The notes beneath the pieces are model-generated. The model was not told where the DNA came from. It saw only the letters and a list, made by a program, of their open reading frames with translations, and did no database searches. This document shows positions 39,301-49,798 of a DNA stretch of 64,000 nt, piece after piece. The position numbers and the translations under genes are program-made. The stretch lies in contig JACATO010001058.1 of the NCBI GenBank assembly GCA_018389105.1, positions 62,001 through 126,000 on the forward strand, read 5' to 3'. Every line of letters begins with the position of its first letter. The first letter of the stretch is position 1. The stretch comes from Nautilus pompilius (Eukaryota; Mollusca; Cephalopoda; Nautilida; Nautilidae).

Positions 39301-41516
39301 AGAGAACTTATTACAAGAGCACTGTTTTGTCGTCATACATTCTAGATGTTTTCGGGTATGGGATTGGGCCAAAACAACAAAGTAGTATGAAAAACGGTAA
39401 ATTCCCAATGTCTCCTGGTTACATACCAAATTATTTGAAACATTTGGCACGTGCACACAAACATTAACCAATGCCATTCAAAGGTTTTGTTCATATGATG
39501 CTCCTAGTAACTACAGCAGTTTCCCCATCTTTTTCTCTGTGAGATGACCCCCACATTAATACATTGTTTGTGAGAATTTGCCACACTTCCCTGACCATCA
39601 GAGCAAGCCGCAGGCAAGCACCCTGCTGGAAGAGTCCAGTGAAGAATTATCCCCCCCCCCACCTCCACTCAAAGTGACTTGAAATAATGACATTCCAGTA
39701 TTCTAGGTCATAAAATAACCATCTAAAGGTGTCAATGAGTGCTGAGAGGTCTGCGTTGTGCAAGCAATACCCTATTGGATTATACCATGAAAAAATATGG
39801 AAAACATCAACAGCAGTCAGAAGATTAAATATTACTTGAAAATAAACACAACTGATGCTGGCTGAATTCACAATCCCTATTTTGGGAACTAGGGTTCTAG
39901 CATAAAGTATTTACCATAATACCTCAGTTAATAAGCCATGGTGTAGTTAGTACACAAGGTATTCATGAAAAACCCAATTTGTGCGTATCAGTTGCTCGGT
40001 TTGCCGCACCACTACTGCAGCCGAGCGAGTGAATTTTGAGTCTCAGATTTTTGCGAACTATTAGGTACATCGCATAAAACATCTTCACATTTAGTTCGTT
40101 CCAGATGGCCCATCAAAATAAAAAATACTGCCAGTTCTTGGTTGATTTAAAGTTGAAAGCGATTGAAAAATGGCAGAAGTCGCACAGGAGATAGAGGCGG
40201 TCGGGTTGGCCTCGAGAGACCGGATCGAACGAGAATCTTAGCTCCGTACCACTAAAAACCAGCAGCATGCGAAATGCATGAAGCAGAAGTAATTGCATCT
40301 GCATGACTTGATCGATTTTGAAGATGCTGCTGATGCAAGGTTGGTTGAGTCTATTTCTGAGAATGGAAGTGGTTCTGATGAAGAAATCCTGCCTGTTGAT
40401 GAGGGTGATGTGATTGGTGAAGATTCTGATTTTGTTGCAGAAATCGATGAAAAAATAGAAAAAAAAAAAAAAGAAAATAGAAGCAAACCATGTTGGCAAA
40501 AACCACAAAATGAATGTCTTTTTTTTTTGTCATTGTTGCAAATTTTTACTGATCATGCAACATCTTTGATTGTTCCAGTATTTAATTTTGTAAACTGTAG
40601 ACTTACAATTTTAGAAAAAAAATGAAACACCTTGCCTACTACACCATGGCATATTAAGTCCAGGTGGTGCAGTAGGAGAGAGACTTTTTCCTGAAACTCT
40701 TAGAACACTATGCCGTAGTAGCCAAGGTATTACAGTAACATCACGCAAAATCATCATCATTGTTGGAATAGATACTGTTTCAATCTTGATAATATTAAAT
40801 ACTAATTTCAGATAGCTTCTGTTCCCAGTTTCATCTGCACAACATTCATGACTAAAAAAAAAACCGAATTTTCTACAATTTATACAAAACAACATGTATC
40901 AGTTGTTATTAAGATGTAATTAATTCAAGTATATTTAATCTATAATGAAAAACAGTGACCATGTGCAGTCACATTTTAAATATAAATCTAAGTACCACTT
41001 CCATACAGCTGTGCATTCATTTCCCAAACTATTTTTTTGATACGTTTGTCTAGTTTCTTTGTTTACATTAAACAAATGACCATGATATTATCTCAAGAGA
41101 CCTGAAAGGCATTAATTGTACCAAACATCTGGCTACAGCAATCCACATGGGAATGGAAAATTTTACGCTGTCACGTGTAGCCATAACAAATTTATGCACT
41201 GATTATTAATTAACCAGTAAAAATATTCAGTAAATGACCAATCGCTAAGTTTGTTATGAACAAGTACTTTTGCTTCATTCACTTCTGAATTAATAAAAAT
41301 GCAAGTAGGTAGGTAATGTGTTACAGATAAACAGGCCATTTCATGTCCATCTCTTTTTAACGTAGAAATTAGTGTTTAGCTAACAAGAGAAAGAAAAACT
41401 AAGGCAAAATAGCATGTAACTGATCACAGAACTACATATTTTTCCTTAAATTTATAAAAAATCTCAATATCTACCATGAGATAGAAAAACAAAACTTACG
41501 GTTTTGAATCTGCCAT
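18289..41516 (-). CDS. NAP1L1: Nucleosome assembly protein 1-like histone chaperone, complete
   Basis: NAP1-family chaperones bind H2A-H2B, shuttle histones and help assemble and remodel nucleosomes. Coding exons on the minus strand: 41516-41500, 39175-39108, 38931-38805, 38226-38085, 37913-37836, 37350-37281, 36537-36464, 35863-35795, 33611-33472, 31873-31728, 30116-30094, 29734-29621, 29327-29304, 28263-28216, 18324-18289. They sum to 1176 bases, i.e. 391 residues plus stop, the usual NAP1L1 length, with every junction phase matching. Visible features are an acidic N-terminus (about residues 17-30), LMQNPQVLAALQDRL (about 43-57), the NAP-fold motifs IPHFWLTIFKNVD, EHDEPIL and LEFHFEPNEFF, a basic segment DWKKGKN...KRLKHKGKG, SFFNFFKPP, the ADFEIGHFIRERIVPRAVLY helix, an acidic tail and a terminal CKQQ. 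The last intron is about 9.9 kb. The family call is very firm; the paralog number (NAP1L1 versus NAP1L4) is a best guess. Confidence 0.96.
22480..22965. repeat. Diverged dispersed repeat, copy 1
   Basis: Shares ordered blocks with 23.83-24.34 kb in the same orientation: CAATCCAAAGATTAA, then a CCACAGAC block, a CCAGAAAAC/CTAGAAAAC block, CAGCCA..CCTGACA.CCAAG.CCATCA, and AGAATA..GGGA. The spacing between blocks is similar. No protein signal is seen. Family unknown; it may be an old non-autonomous element. Confidence 0.45.
23830..24340. repeat. Diverged dispersed repeat, copy 2
   Basis: Second copy of the family seen at 22.48 kb, about 1.35 kb away and in direct orientation. The two have diverged by many substitutions and small indels, so this is an old duplication or two insertions of one family. 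Confidence 0.45.
28216..28263 (-). CDS. NAP1L1: NAP1L1 exon: acidic tail
   Basis: Encodes HEEEYDDENDADYNPE in phase 0 at both ends, between acceptor CTTTCAG and donor GAG|GTAAG. It matches the conserved acidic stretch just before the CKQQ tail. Confidence 0.95.
29304..29327 (-). CDS. NAP1L1: NAP1L1 micro-exon (8 residues)
   Basis: Encodes YEDEGDEE, phase 0 at both ends (acceptor GTTTTTAG, donor GAG|GTAATG). Being phase-neutral, its skipping would only shorten the acidic tail. Confidence 0.9.
29621..29734 (-). CDS. NAP1L1: NAP1L1 exon: ADFEIGHF...VLYFTGEA segment
   Basis: Encodes 38 residues with the family motifs AEAVLAADFEIGHF and IRERIVPRAVLYFTGEA. Phase 0 at both ends; donor GAG|GTGAGT. 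Confidence 0.97.
30094..30116 (-). CDS. NAP1L1: NAP1L1 micro-exon (23 nt)
   Basis: Completes a Ser codon with the T left by the previous exon, then reads ENPDEDL and ends in phase 0 at CTG|GTAGGT. It fills the short acidic linker between FFKPP and DDNAEAVLA, which is what the family predicts at this point. Confidence 0.88.
31728..31873 (-). CDS. NAP1L1: NAP1L1 exon: basic segment
   Basis: Encodes CTIDWKKGKNVTMK, KRLKHKGKGTTRTVTKT and DSFFNFFKPPM. This is the most conserved basic part of NAP1 proteins and likely includes a nuclear localisation signal. Acceptor CTTTGTCAG, donor ATGT|GTGAGT. Confidence 0.97.
33472..33611 (-). CDS. NAP1L1: NAP1L1 exon: LEFHFEPNEFF segment
   Basis: Encodes GFTLEFHFEPNEFFTNAVLT, the QYIMKSEPEQNDPFSFEGPE stretch and IIKCKG, part of the NAP histone-binding fold. 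Phase 0 start, phase 2 end at donor AAGGG|GTGAGT. Confidence 0.97.
35795..35863 (-). CDS. NAP1L1: NAP1L1 exon: EHDEPILQHL segment
   Basis: Encodes EHDEPILQHLIDIKVKFSES and NPM, 23 codons, phase 0 at both ends (acceptor TTTGTAG, donor ATG|GTAAGT). Confidence 0.97.
36464..36537 (-). CDS. NAP1L1: NAP1L1 exon: IPHFWLTIFKNVD segment
   Basis: Encodes ENIKGIPHFWLTIFKNVD and MLSEMVQ, the signature core of the NAP fold. Acceptor CATTTTCAG, donor CAG|GTAAGA. Confidence 0.97.
37281..37350 (-). CDS. NAP1L1: NAP1L1 exon: variable acidic linker
   Basis: Encodes DDLNTKANIEESKTDENK and VNEGN plus one base. This part is poorly conserved across NAP1 proteins. It is accepted because splice sites and phases fit the neighbours on both sides. 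Confidence 0.9.
37836..37913 (-). CDS. NAP1L1: NAP1L1 exon: accessory region
   Basis: Encodes RKEVVSGNVEPTDDECSWPS and DDEQLA, 26 codons, phase 0 at both ends. The EPTDDECSW motif corresponds to the EPTEEECEW motif of vertebrate NAP1L1. Confidence 0.95.
38085..38226 (-). CDS. NAP1L1: NAP1L1 exon: dimerisation helix
   Basis: Encodes SLPQSVKRRIKCLKKLQ, then VEAEFYKELHSLECKYAPQY and EPLYGK. This corresponds to the long dimerisation helix of NAP1. Donor AAAG|GTGAGC. Confidence 0.97.
38805..38931 (-). CDS. NAP1L1: NAP1L1 exon: LMQNPQVLAALQDRL segment
   Basis: Encodes an acidic/Asn-rich lead and then ANQLMQNPQVLAALQDRLG and TPSTYIQ. Acceptor AATTTAAAG, donor CAGAG|GTAATG. Confidence 0.96.
39108..39175 (-). 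CDS. NAP1L1: NAP1L1 exon: acidic N-terminus
   Basis: Encodes NAETAGATTEESEEVEIEDE followed by ES. Acidic N-termini are typical of NAP1L proteins. Phases fit: it completes the Pro codon from the start exon and leaves one G before donor GTATAA. Confidence 0.9.
40170..40625 (+). pseudogene. Broken acidic reading frame in a NAP1L1 intron
   Basis: One plus-strand frame from the ATG at 40170 to the stop near 40625 has only two internal stops (40239 and 40290). It reads MAEVAQEIEAVGLASRDR, later NQQHAKCMKQK, and an acidic serine-rich stretch ENGSGSDEEILPVDEGDV followed by a lysine run. An overlapping frame from 40105 begins MAHQNKKYCQFLVDLKLKAI, loosely like transposase helix-turn-helix starts. This could be a decayed transposase N-terminus or a retroposed gene fragment antisense to NAP1L1. 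I do not recognise the protein. Confidence 0.3.
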
Positions 41517-41528
41517 TTTTCAGTTGAC
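41500..41528 (-). CDS. NAP1L1: NAP1L1 start exon (MADSKP)
   Basis: The acceptor CATTGACAG is followed by GTCAACTGAAAA and ATG at 41516-41514, reading MADSK and two bases of a Pro codon before donor CC|GTAAGT. The 12 bases before the ATG are 5' UTR. Start choice: it is the first ATG after the acceptor, in frame with all later exons, and the MAD- start resembles NAP1L1 homologues. Confidence 0.88.
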
Positions 41529-43897
41529 CTGTCAATGAAAATCCATTTTTTTTTTTAGAAATTTGTTCAAGTTCACGATTTAAAATAAAAAACCCTTTAC
41601 TAACATCAACAATATTCTCTGGAAATGCTATGGGACATTCAAATCAAACCCAGCTAAAATAGTTGGTATCCAGCAGGTTTGATTTGAACATCTCTGGTAT
41701 TAGGAAAATAGTAAGCATTTTGCCTACTCGCATAATTATTTCATGCCTATCAAATCTGAATACAAGACTTTTTTTTTTCCAGACTAAAATATTTTAAGGA
41801 ACTAAATCATAGCAAAGTGATAATTTTCAGTTTTCTGCTCGCATTTCTTAAAAAAAAAAAAAAAATTTTAAGTTACTAATGACTTGATTTTACATCACAT
41901 CCCTGAATTTTCTTCAAATAATAAAGACCAGAGACAGTTTTGCAGGCAATCAGACTAAATCAATTCCCAGCCTTTCTACTTATCATCATTTACAATTAAC
42001 CCCCAAAATTACTGGTGACATAAGAGTGTAATTTCATTTTTAGATTTGAATATTAAATTTAAAAAAACCTTGGTATATCAGTTCTTTCAAAACAAAATGA
42101 CATCCCTGTTGTAATGTGGCAAATTTTACCTGACAGACAATAAAAACATGTAAACTATTAATGTCCATGAAGCATGACAATATGCAGTAATTGAGGAAAT
42201 AGGATATACATGGTATATGCCACTATTACAAAACAAAAGCCTACCTGAAACAACAACTGCATGCTTGCTTCCACAATTAAAGCATTTTCATCAATTTATT
42301 ACCTCAAACTTAGCATTTCTCCAAACATATCCAAAATTAGAGATAGAAAGGAAACGCAGTGTTGACAATATAAAAACAAACATTGTTAGTGAACAGAAGT
42401 CCAGCAGACAACTGAACTTACTGAGACAGCATTACTTTCTAACTGGTTTAGATGATGATAAGTGATTGTGGACAGTTTCTATTGAATTCAAAATCCAGGT
42501 ACCTGTCTGCAAAAAGGTATTATCACCAGACTCAATTTTATTCTTAAAAGCAAACTAATACAATTTATAATAGTCAAAAGATATCTTAATCAGTGCTTAA
42601 GATATTCAAGCATGAAGGTGAATTTGTATAAGTTTGAGGTTCAGTCAGTTATGAAATCTAGTCAGAATTCACAAACTCACTGCACTTACTAGCTATGCTG
42701 TCACGTGCAGAACAGAATTAGTCAAATTGCTTTAGCATAACCACGCACAAATGCCATAAATCACTAGAACTAGGGGGATACATGGACAGACCTGCACTGA
42801 TGATCTACAATGAATGCATTCTATGGCAAGCGCAAGGGATTTAGAACAAATTACACGTTCATTCGCACGGTAAAGAGGTGGAGCTCACACGAAACAGACG
42901 GCTAAAGTGCGTGTAAGATGGATTCAATCAAGCCTCCTTTCGGCTGGAGCTTTTCAAAAAGTACATTCTAGTGTAGAATAAGCAGATTTCCATTACAGCT
43001 TACCAACTTCTATCAAATTTCATTCTTGCCCACGGTTTATGTCACCAACAGCCATTCGATATAAAAAAAACTATAGAGAATAGAAGCATTATTCTTCGTT
43101 CTGGACACTTGGCGTCTGCGGCTGGATGAAGAAAAGAGACTGTAATCTATTCCACTTTAATTCCAATTTTATTTATTTTCCCCCCTAAAACAATTAAGGA
43201 GTTGGCTTCCTCGAAGCATGTACCCACAATCAGGATTGCTAAGCTCGAGGGGAGACCAGGAACTCGTCTCCAGTTAGGACCTGCGATACATTATCGATAT
43301 TTCCTCCACCCCCCCCCCCACCACAGGGAGGACGCAATAACAATCAGAAGCTGTTACAGATTGGACTGTTCGTTCAGAGGGGAAGCTGACATAGGAACAG
43401 GGTTCCCCAACGCACGTTTGTGGGGGGAGGGGGGTGAGTCCTTCGGGTGGTGGGAACTCGAGGTGTTAGGGACGAACAGGACGTACATATGCTGCTGCTG
43501 CTGCTGGTGGTGGTGATGGTGATGATGGTGATGATGATGGTGATGGTGATGGCTGGCGCTCGGCCATTAGTGTGGTTTGTGTGTGTGTTCATTATAAGGC
43601 TGGAGGGGGGAGGAAACGACGACGGCACCCATCGTAACGGTGGGAGGTCTGTAGGCCGAGGGAGGGGGCAGCTCCCCCCCCCGTCTCCCCTCCTCTCCCA
43701 GCCCCGGCTCCTCGAGATCGGCCAACATGGCCGAACACCTCTCTCCGTCGACACATGCACCGCCGGCACTTCCCACCTCGCCGGCCCGACCTTCAAAGCG
43801 AAAAAATGCCCCCGCATCCCCCTGCCCCCCCAGAAACGCAGCCGGGAGGGGTACGGGGGCAAACCGGCGGCGGCCACAACAAAATACAGAAACTCAC
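41529..43897 (-). other. NAP1L1 first intron (within the 5' UTR)
   Basis: Runs between the non-coding first exon and the start-codon exon. It includes a degenerate GAT/GGT/CTG triplet tract at about 43490-43555 and a GC-rich stretch at 43.6-43.9 kb. The open frames there on both strands are low-complexity products of these tracts. Confidence 0.6.
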
Positions 43898-43960
43898 CAC
43901 GCCGAAATTCGCCTTCCAACACGAGGAAAATGGTCAGCGAACGTCTCCGCCAGCAACAGG
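43898..43960 (-). other. NAP1L1: Probable non-coding first exon of NAP1L1 (upstream end uncertain)
   Basis: A strong minus-strand donor GGCGTG|GTGAGT ends here, inside a CpG-rich patch just downstream of a cluster of CCAAT boxes. It is the natural partner of the acceptor before the start exon at 41528. The transcription start is not visible in the sequence, so the upper boundary is a guess. Confidence 0.5.
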
Positions 43961-43964
43961 CCGC

Positions 43965-44050
43965 ACCATTGGCTTAAAACGATCGAATAAAATATTTCCA
44001 ACCAATGGTCTTCGCTCTAACAAACAGTCTGCTGCGTATCCATTGGCGGG
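43965..44050 (-). promoter_or_regulatory. NAP1L1 promoter with three CCAAT boxes
   Basis: CCAAT pentamers occur at 43968-43972 (minus), 44002-44006 (plus) and 44042-44046 (minus), spaced about 34-40 bases apart, as in NF-Y-dependent promoters of growth-related genes. The last overlaps TTGGCGGG (44043-44050), an E2F-like site. No TATA box is evident at the expected distance. Confidence 0.6.
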
Positions 44051-44649
44051 TAATTGATTGTTATATATATATATATATTAAAAAAAAAATAATAACAAGG
44101 GACATAACTACGTTAAAACAAACAATGATCAGGGATAATTTCTAATTTCAGTATAATGCAAACTTTACCTTAGATAGATAAAATCTTAAAATTTGGCTTC
44201 AAAATAGAAAGACACGTTTAGTTCTATATATTTTTTTTCTTTTTGAAATTAATATTTAAAAAAAAAGAAAATATTTTAGTCTCAGGTGAGAGCACAAAGT
44301 AAATCTGCCAGTTGTACCTCCATTGTTATATATCTTTTGTAATAAGTTTACGCCTTAGCGTCGTGTGAACTTCATAGTGCTTTACTTTTAATTGGGAATT
44401 TCTAGTTCATCTAAAGTGGATATGATGCAAAGAGAATGTTTTAATTCAAATACACAAAAAAAATAAACTTAATATTGTTTTTAGTAGTGATTTACGCTTA
44501 TCAAGCACACTTAATCAGTGTTCTAAAATGCTCTTTCATTCGCCTGTTTATAGAACAAAGTTTTTAAGATGTGCGAGAGAAAAAAAAAACAGATTAAAAT
44601 AAATTAAATAAGGTAAAGAACATTTAATTTTTATTAGAGTTGACAGCTG

Positions 44650-44658
44650 TTTGGCGCG
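44650..44658 (+). promoter_or_regulatory. E2F consensus site upstream of NAP1L1
   Basis: TTTGGCGCG matches the E2F consensus TTTSGCGCS exactly, in otherwise AT-rich DNA about 0.7 kb upstream of the presumed transcription start. Confidence 0.35.
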
Positions 44659-44943
44659 TGACAAATCCTCCTATTTTTTGTAAAATTTTCAACTTTACCT
44701 CATTTTTTAAAAAAAATGGTTTCCTTACTTTCAAATATTTAAAAATTTTAGTTTTTACCTTCACTCTACCATTTTCTTCTAGGTAAAGAAACTTAAGCAT
44801 ATACAGTTACTATTACTTTAAACTGTTTACAATAATCATCATTTGCCCGACAAGCCAGCTCCAAGGAAACAATGGAGCATTGGATTCATAGCCCCTTTTC
44901 TTCTGATTTCAGGGGACAAAACTGTGATGACATTAAAAAAACA

Positions 44944-44944
<1 letters not shown>

Positions 44945-45033
<89 letters not shown>
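44945..45033. repeat. (AAT)n microsatellite
   Basis: About 29 uninterrupted AAT units. Length and purity suggest it is highly polymorphic. Confidence 0.97.
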
Positions 45034-46859
45034 TGTGTGACTATAATACATTTGCTGTAACTAGAAATAATTACAGTAATAATTGCAAAAGAAAGGCTTG
45101 AAAGCTCAACTTTGCTTCAGTCCAAGAGAATGGACATCAAAAGCTTAATTTTTATTGCAGAGATGTTCGTCTGAGAGGCAGGCGGAAAGGTACCGTGGCA
45201 GCAAAGATGGCAACTCCAAATTCTGTCACTGGAATGTGCACTCCAGAGTCCAGATGCTTTCATCACCACTAATATTGATTGTAGTTTGTTAGCAAGGCAA
45301 CATACAAATTGTGGTATTCTTACAATGGATGTTCAGGTGAAACAGGTCTGCAACAGGCATTGTTCCCGTAATGGTGTCCAACCACCGGGTCTTATTTGGA
45401 CATCCCTTCAACTCTCCTAATATATAATCGTGTATGCATACTTATTCTGCCTATCACCTGTAGTTTCTGGTAACAAAAATCGTTTTGAAAACATCTAAAA
45501 GAAAGCTGCGGTTCCAAGAATTTACAGTGGCGACATCGAATTATTTCTCCCTGATGCTTCTTTATTATCAAATCTAGTTTCGTTATAGGGTCAGATGCAC
45601 CAAGTTTTCTCATTAAGAAAGAAATTATTTTTTTAACATTTTCCATTCTTGGAAATCGATTCCCTTACATGCAACATCTCATGGACTCTCCATCTTATCA
45701 TTACAGCATTCATTACTAGAAATTGATGAAGCAGACACTGTCCTCTCTCCTAACTACCCACCCACAATTTTTTTATCATCAAATAAATGAACAAACAAAA
45801 AAACTGTAGGATGTGAAACCACTTTTCATTTTATATTCTGTTAACTATGGTAGACAGCCTGTTATTTGACCTAATGGAGATGGACTGTTTCTATACAACT
45901 GTTGCTCCTCAGCCAACAGCATCTTTCTCAGTCTTTCTTTAGCCAAGCTCATTAAAGAGCTACGTGGCTTCTTTTCTTTGGTTTGCTTTCCAAAGCACTA
46001 GCCAAACGGTTATCACTATTATTGGACGACATACTGAAAGAATTGCAATTACCATCACTGAGAAAAATGACTATCAAGGAAGAACGCAACTGATCAATCA
46101 GCAAGGAGTGTAATGATCTCTAACCATCTGACAAGAGATAGTAATTTAAGCATGTACAAACAGCAAATATGGCTTCTCTGGTGACCAATAGCCATAAATG
46201 AACCATCCCTGGATTGTATTGCAAAAGTTAGATAAATGGAGAAGCAGCATATTATCTGGAGACTGGCTCGGGTATCAGCAATTGCATTTTACTTGGTTTT
46301 CTAATATTAAACTCCAAGTAGCGATGATCAATCCTCTGTAGATTGGTACTCACAACCACAGTACAACAGTATTGATTATATCACAGACTTGCTGATTGAC
46401 AAGGCTAATTAGTAATCTACCTCCAAGAGAAAGGCAGAAGCACAAGAATTTTTTTTAAAGGTGTGTGTAAGTACAGACTGTTTTTTAATAAAATACTTAC
46501 ACTTTGTACTCCACTATATGATTTAGTAGCATCCCAAGAGAATACCTCACCATTACCAAAAAATTATTTCCCAATGTTTAATTTAGATAATTTCTTATAT
46601 ATTTTATACTTATTGTCATAAAAGTCTGGTTTTCATTTCGCTAGAACCACTTGGAAGCTCAGGAAAATTGGGTTTTAGGATAGTTTTTATGTCAGAATCC
46701 AGACATAGCCAGGTGATTTCTGTTAACGACTTTATATCTTATGTAGTTTAGTTAAACAGTTATGAGGAAACAGAGCCATTGGTACGGTTCTTAGATCAAT
46801 TAGTGCTATCTCTATTAACTACACTGACCCGTAATATATTCCATTTATTAACAATTCAA

Positions 46860-46890
<31 letters not shown>

Positions 46891-47369
46891 TAAACTCTTT
46901 TGGTACCTAATCATGCTGGAATCTTGAACAATTAGTAATTATGGCCTCTAGTATTATTAATTGTTGATAGCTGAAAAGATTTGCCCCTGTCTACCCACTT
47001 AACTCTGTTTCATTATATCCAAACAAAAAAAAAAAAGACTTTAGAATTTCAATCATGGCATCTCAAGAATATCCCATAATTAAGCAACTATGCAAGTATT
47101 ACCCTAGAAAGTTACGAGACAAGTCTCAGTGATGGCCTCTTGCCTGAATTCTACATTCTAAAGGGGCTTAATGATGTTTAATAACCAGAGTTGCTGAAAT
47201 TTTACCTTTTTTTTTTTTGTATGGTTTAGCACACCTGTTGGCTTTGGGATACGCCATAGAATAAACAAAGTCTAGCAATGTCAGAAATACAGGATGCTTG
47301 AGAGCAAAGTGTTCAGCATCACGCAATAAACGTTCGGCTTAATATATACATTCACATGGTGATGGTTCA

Positions 47370-47470
47370 TTGTTCCGCCATCTTGGAAGGATGCAGCCTT
47401 CCATCGAGTACTGTCTCGGTCGGAAATAACCGCGAGACTTCTCATCGGCACCACGGCGCAGTGATCTCAA
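47370..47470. promoter_or_regulatory. Small CpG cluster with YY1-like motif
   Basis: CCGCCATCTT at 47376-47385 reads AAGATGGCGG on the minus strand, the YY1-type initiator motif, and is followed by a short run of CpGs in AT-rich surroundings. It may be a distal promoter reading to the left (towards NAP1L1) or a relic. Confidence 0.3.
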
Positions 47471-48143
47471 ACACATCCACCACATATAATAGCTTCCACA
47501 GAAGCAAAGAAACATCCTTTAAATGGAAGATTACCAAAACTAACTCAATTCATTACGATTTCGTAACTGAGAAAAAGAAAATTAATACATGAACTGCAAT
47601 TAATTAGAAACAAGATTCTTAGCAGTTATCTACTTTCGCTTAGTTGTCATCGCAAGGAAAGACGGCTTATATGAGACTTCTAGAGAAAAGGAAGAATGCT
47701 CATCAATTAGGATTTTTGAAATAAATTGGAGATTTATAACTGTCATAAATAATATATTCTTTAAAAAGCTAACTGACTTTTCCTCTTAAACAAAAGGCTT
47801 TTCCAAATATTAAATCTGAAAAAGGTAAATGTGATTTGAACAACTCTCTTCTATTGTTATGCGTTTACCGTGAGTTCACTTAATACCTCACCTGAAAATC
47901 TATGCAGACATCCAGGTGCAACTCAGCATCAAGATAGGAAGGTTTTTATGTTCAGTTTCCTGATGGACAACAAAATATCAAATTTGAAATTATGTGTCAT
48001 TTGAATTCAGTTTTTTTAAACAAACTTTCAGCCATTTTAATATATATATCCTGATTATGCAAAATTACATTGTACTGACTTTTTATTACAAAAAACTGAT
48101 AGCACATTATGTATTCTGCATATTAATGTAGTGGTTATTCTGA

Positions 48144-48144
<1 letters not shown>

Positions 48145-48174
<30 letters not shown>
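48145..48174. repeat. (TA)n microsatellite
   Basis: About 15 TA units. Confidence 0.95.
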
Positions 48175-48178
<4 letters not shown>

Positions 48179-48568
48179 CATGTATAGACACGTCAAACCT
48201 CAACGTGTCATTGTCATTATAGAATGTCTTCAGCAGTGGTATGGATAAACTCCAAAAATTTTAATGAATTCAGATTAGTTTGTTACAGCATATTTTCCGT
48301 TGTTAACAAGTGCTCTTTCAGGTGACATTTCTGTACCTGTTGTGCTCAGCATCTAATTTCGTGATCATAGGTTTAGATCGTTATGTTGTTGTACTGCTTT
48401 AGGATTTTTTTTTGGAAAATGTAGTGCCAAAACTTGTATTATATAGTCAGCTTTTTTAAAAATCCCTTACCAATTGTTTTTCTTTTTAACTTTAAGAAAA
48501 CATTTCCTGCAGGTAACAAACAATAACTTTACAATCAACCTGTTTATTAATTATGAACAGCGATAACG

Positions 48569-48603
<35 letters not shown>

Positions 48604-48629
48604 TAATAATAATAATAATAATAATAACG

Positions 48630-48672
<43 letters not shown>

Positions 48673-48690
48673 TATTATTATTATTATAAT
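48569..48690. repeat. (AAT)n-(ATT)n inverted repeat
   Basis: About 20 AAT units run into AACGTT at 48626-48631 and then about 20 ATT units. The whole is a near-perfect palindrome of about 120 bp able to form a large hairpin or cruciform. Confidence 0.93.
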
Positions 48691-49798
48691 TTTCTGTACC
48701 TCTTTGAAAATGCGAATTTTTCAAAAATGAATTAAATATTTGAAATGAATCATCATTTAATTCCGTTGAATCACAGGACATAAAAATGGCAACAGATTGA
48801 AAGAGCTAAGAATTACACATGCAACACAGTGACTAACATTAAATAATTTATGGTCACCGGCATTGAGAGAAGGAGTTTTTTTATAATAGGGTCAAAGACA
48901 TGGCCCTCCAAACTACAGCAGGTTTTCTTATGTAGCAGCTCCTCCCACCCTGTGTCTTTGCCACAGAGGTAACCCTAGCCTGGTCACACAGCCTCTCTAA
49001 TTATAGCAGCCTCTCCAATTCTCTCCCTTTTTGGATAATCTTTCTATTATTCCTTCTTGTCAGGTTCTTACACAGCCATCTCCAGTTGCATGTCTCTACA
49101 AGTTCAAGTTATGACTCACCGCGGTAATATTTTAGGCCCGTATAATTCAAATAAAAGCTTTCAGAATGTACTCCGCCAACTCTCTCAACAGCAACAACAA
49201 AAAAAGGAATGGAAATAGAATTTTGAAATCTTCATGAACAAATTAATATGATAAATTAAATTGAACACAAGATACTTACTCTCTCAAGTCTGTCACTCAG
49301 AATTTTCGTTGTTGCATTTTTTTTAAATAGATGGATTGTTTACTTTATTAGAATATAACTGCATATAAATAATAGCTATTAATATTTATTATTATCATTG
49401 TATGAACTAGCACAACCTCATCTGCTCAAATAACTATCAAAACAAAAACATACCCTTTCTGTATAGTTTAGGAGTGATAATCTGTACCCATATAAACTGA
49501 CATTTTAAAAACATAATTTATGTATTTATTAATTTTTTTGTAAATTAAAATTTTATGGAATTTGTATGCAACTATGATAGTATGAACTGTTGGTAGTGTG
49601 TGTAATTTCATTAAAACAAATTAATTTTGCAATCTAAAAATGAAGTGAAACTATTCAAATTTGATGATGGGATACAGATGTTCTTCAAGATGTGTTGTGG
49701 TTATACATCTCTTTGCTGCATTCCTAATTGTGGTGAATTATGGCCTCCACGTGTTCAGACATGAAAATATTTCTATTTAATGATTTTCAACATTTCAG

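Larger units (their letters stand above)
44100..47340. other. Intergenic DNA upstream of NAP1L1
   Basis: No gene is recognised. It contains the long AAT microsatellite (44.95 kb), a (TA)n run at about 46872-46892 and several poly-A runs. Complex, non-simple sequence at 45.1-46.4 kb may be old repeats, but no protein or terminal repeat signature is visible. Confidence 0.5.

Noticed and set aside
43374-43990. Long open frames on both strands (up to 182 residues) in the GC-rich patch near the NAP1L1 promoter, including a plus-strand ATG in good context at 43727
   Set aside because: They run through triplet and GC-rich tracts, have Ser/Thr/Pro- or Ile/Thr-repeat compositions and no family similarity. 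The patch is better explained as NAP1L1 promoter, first exon and intron.
44843-45060. Poly-Ile and poly-Asn frames
   Set aside because: Translation of the AAT microsatellite.
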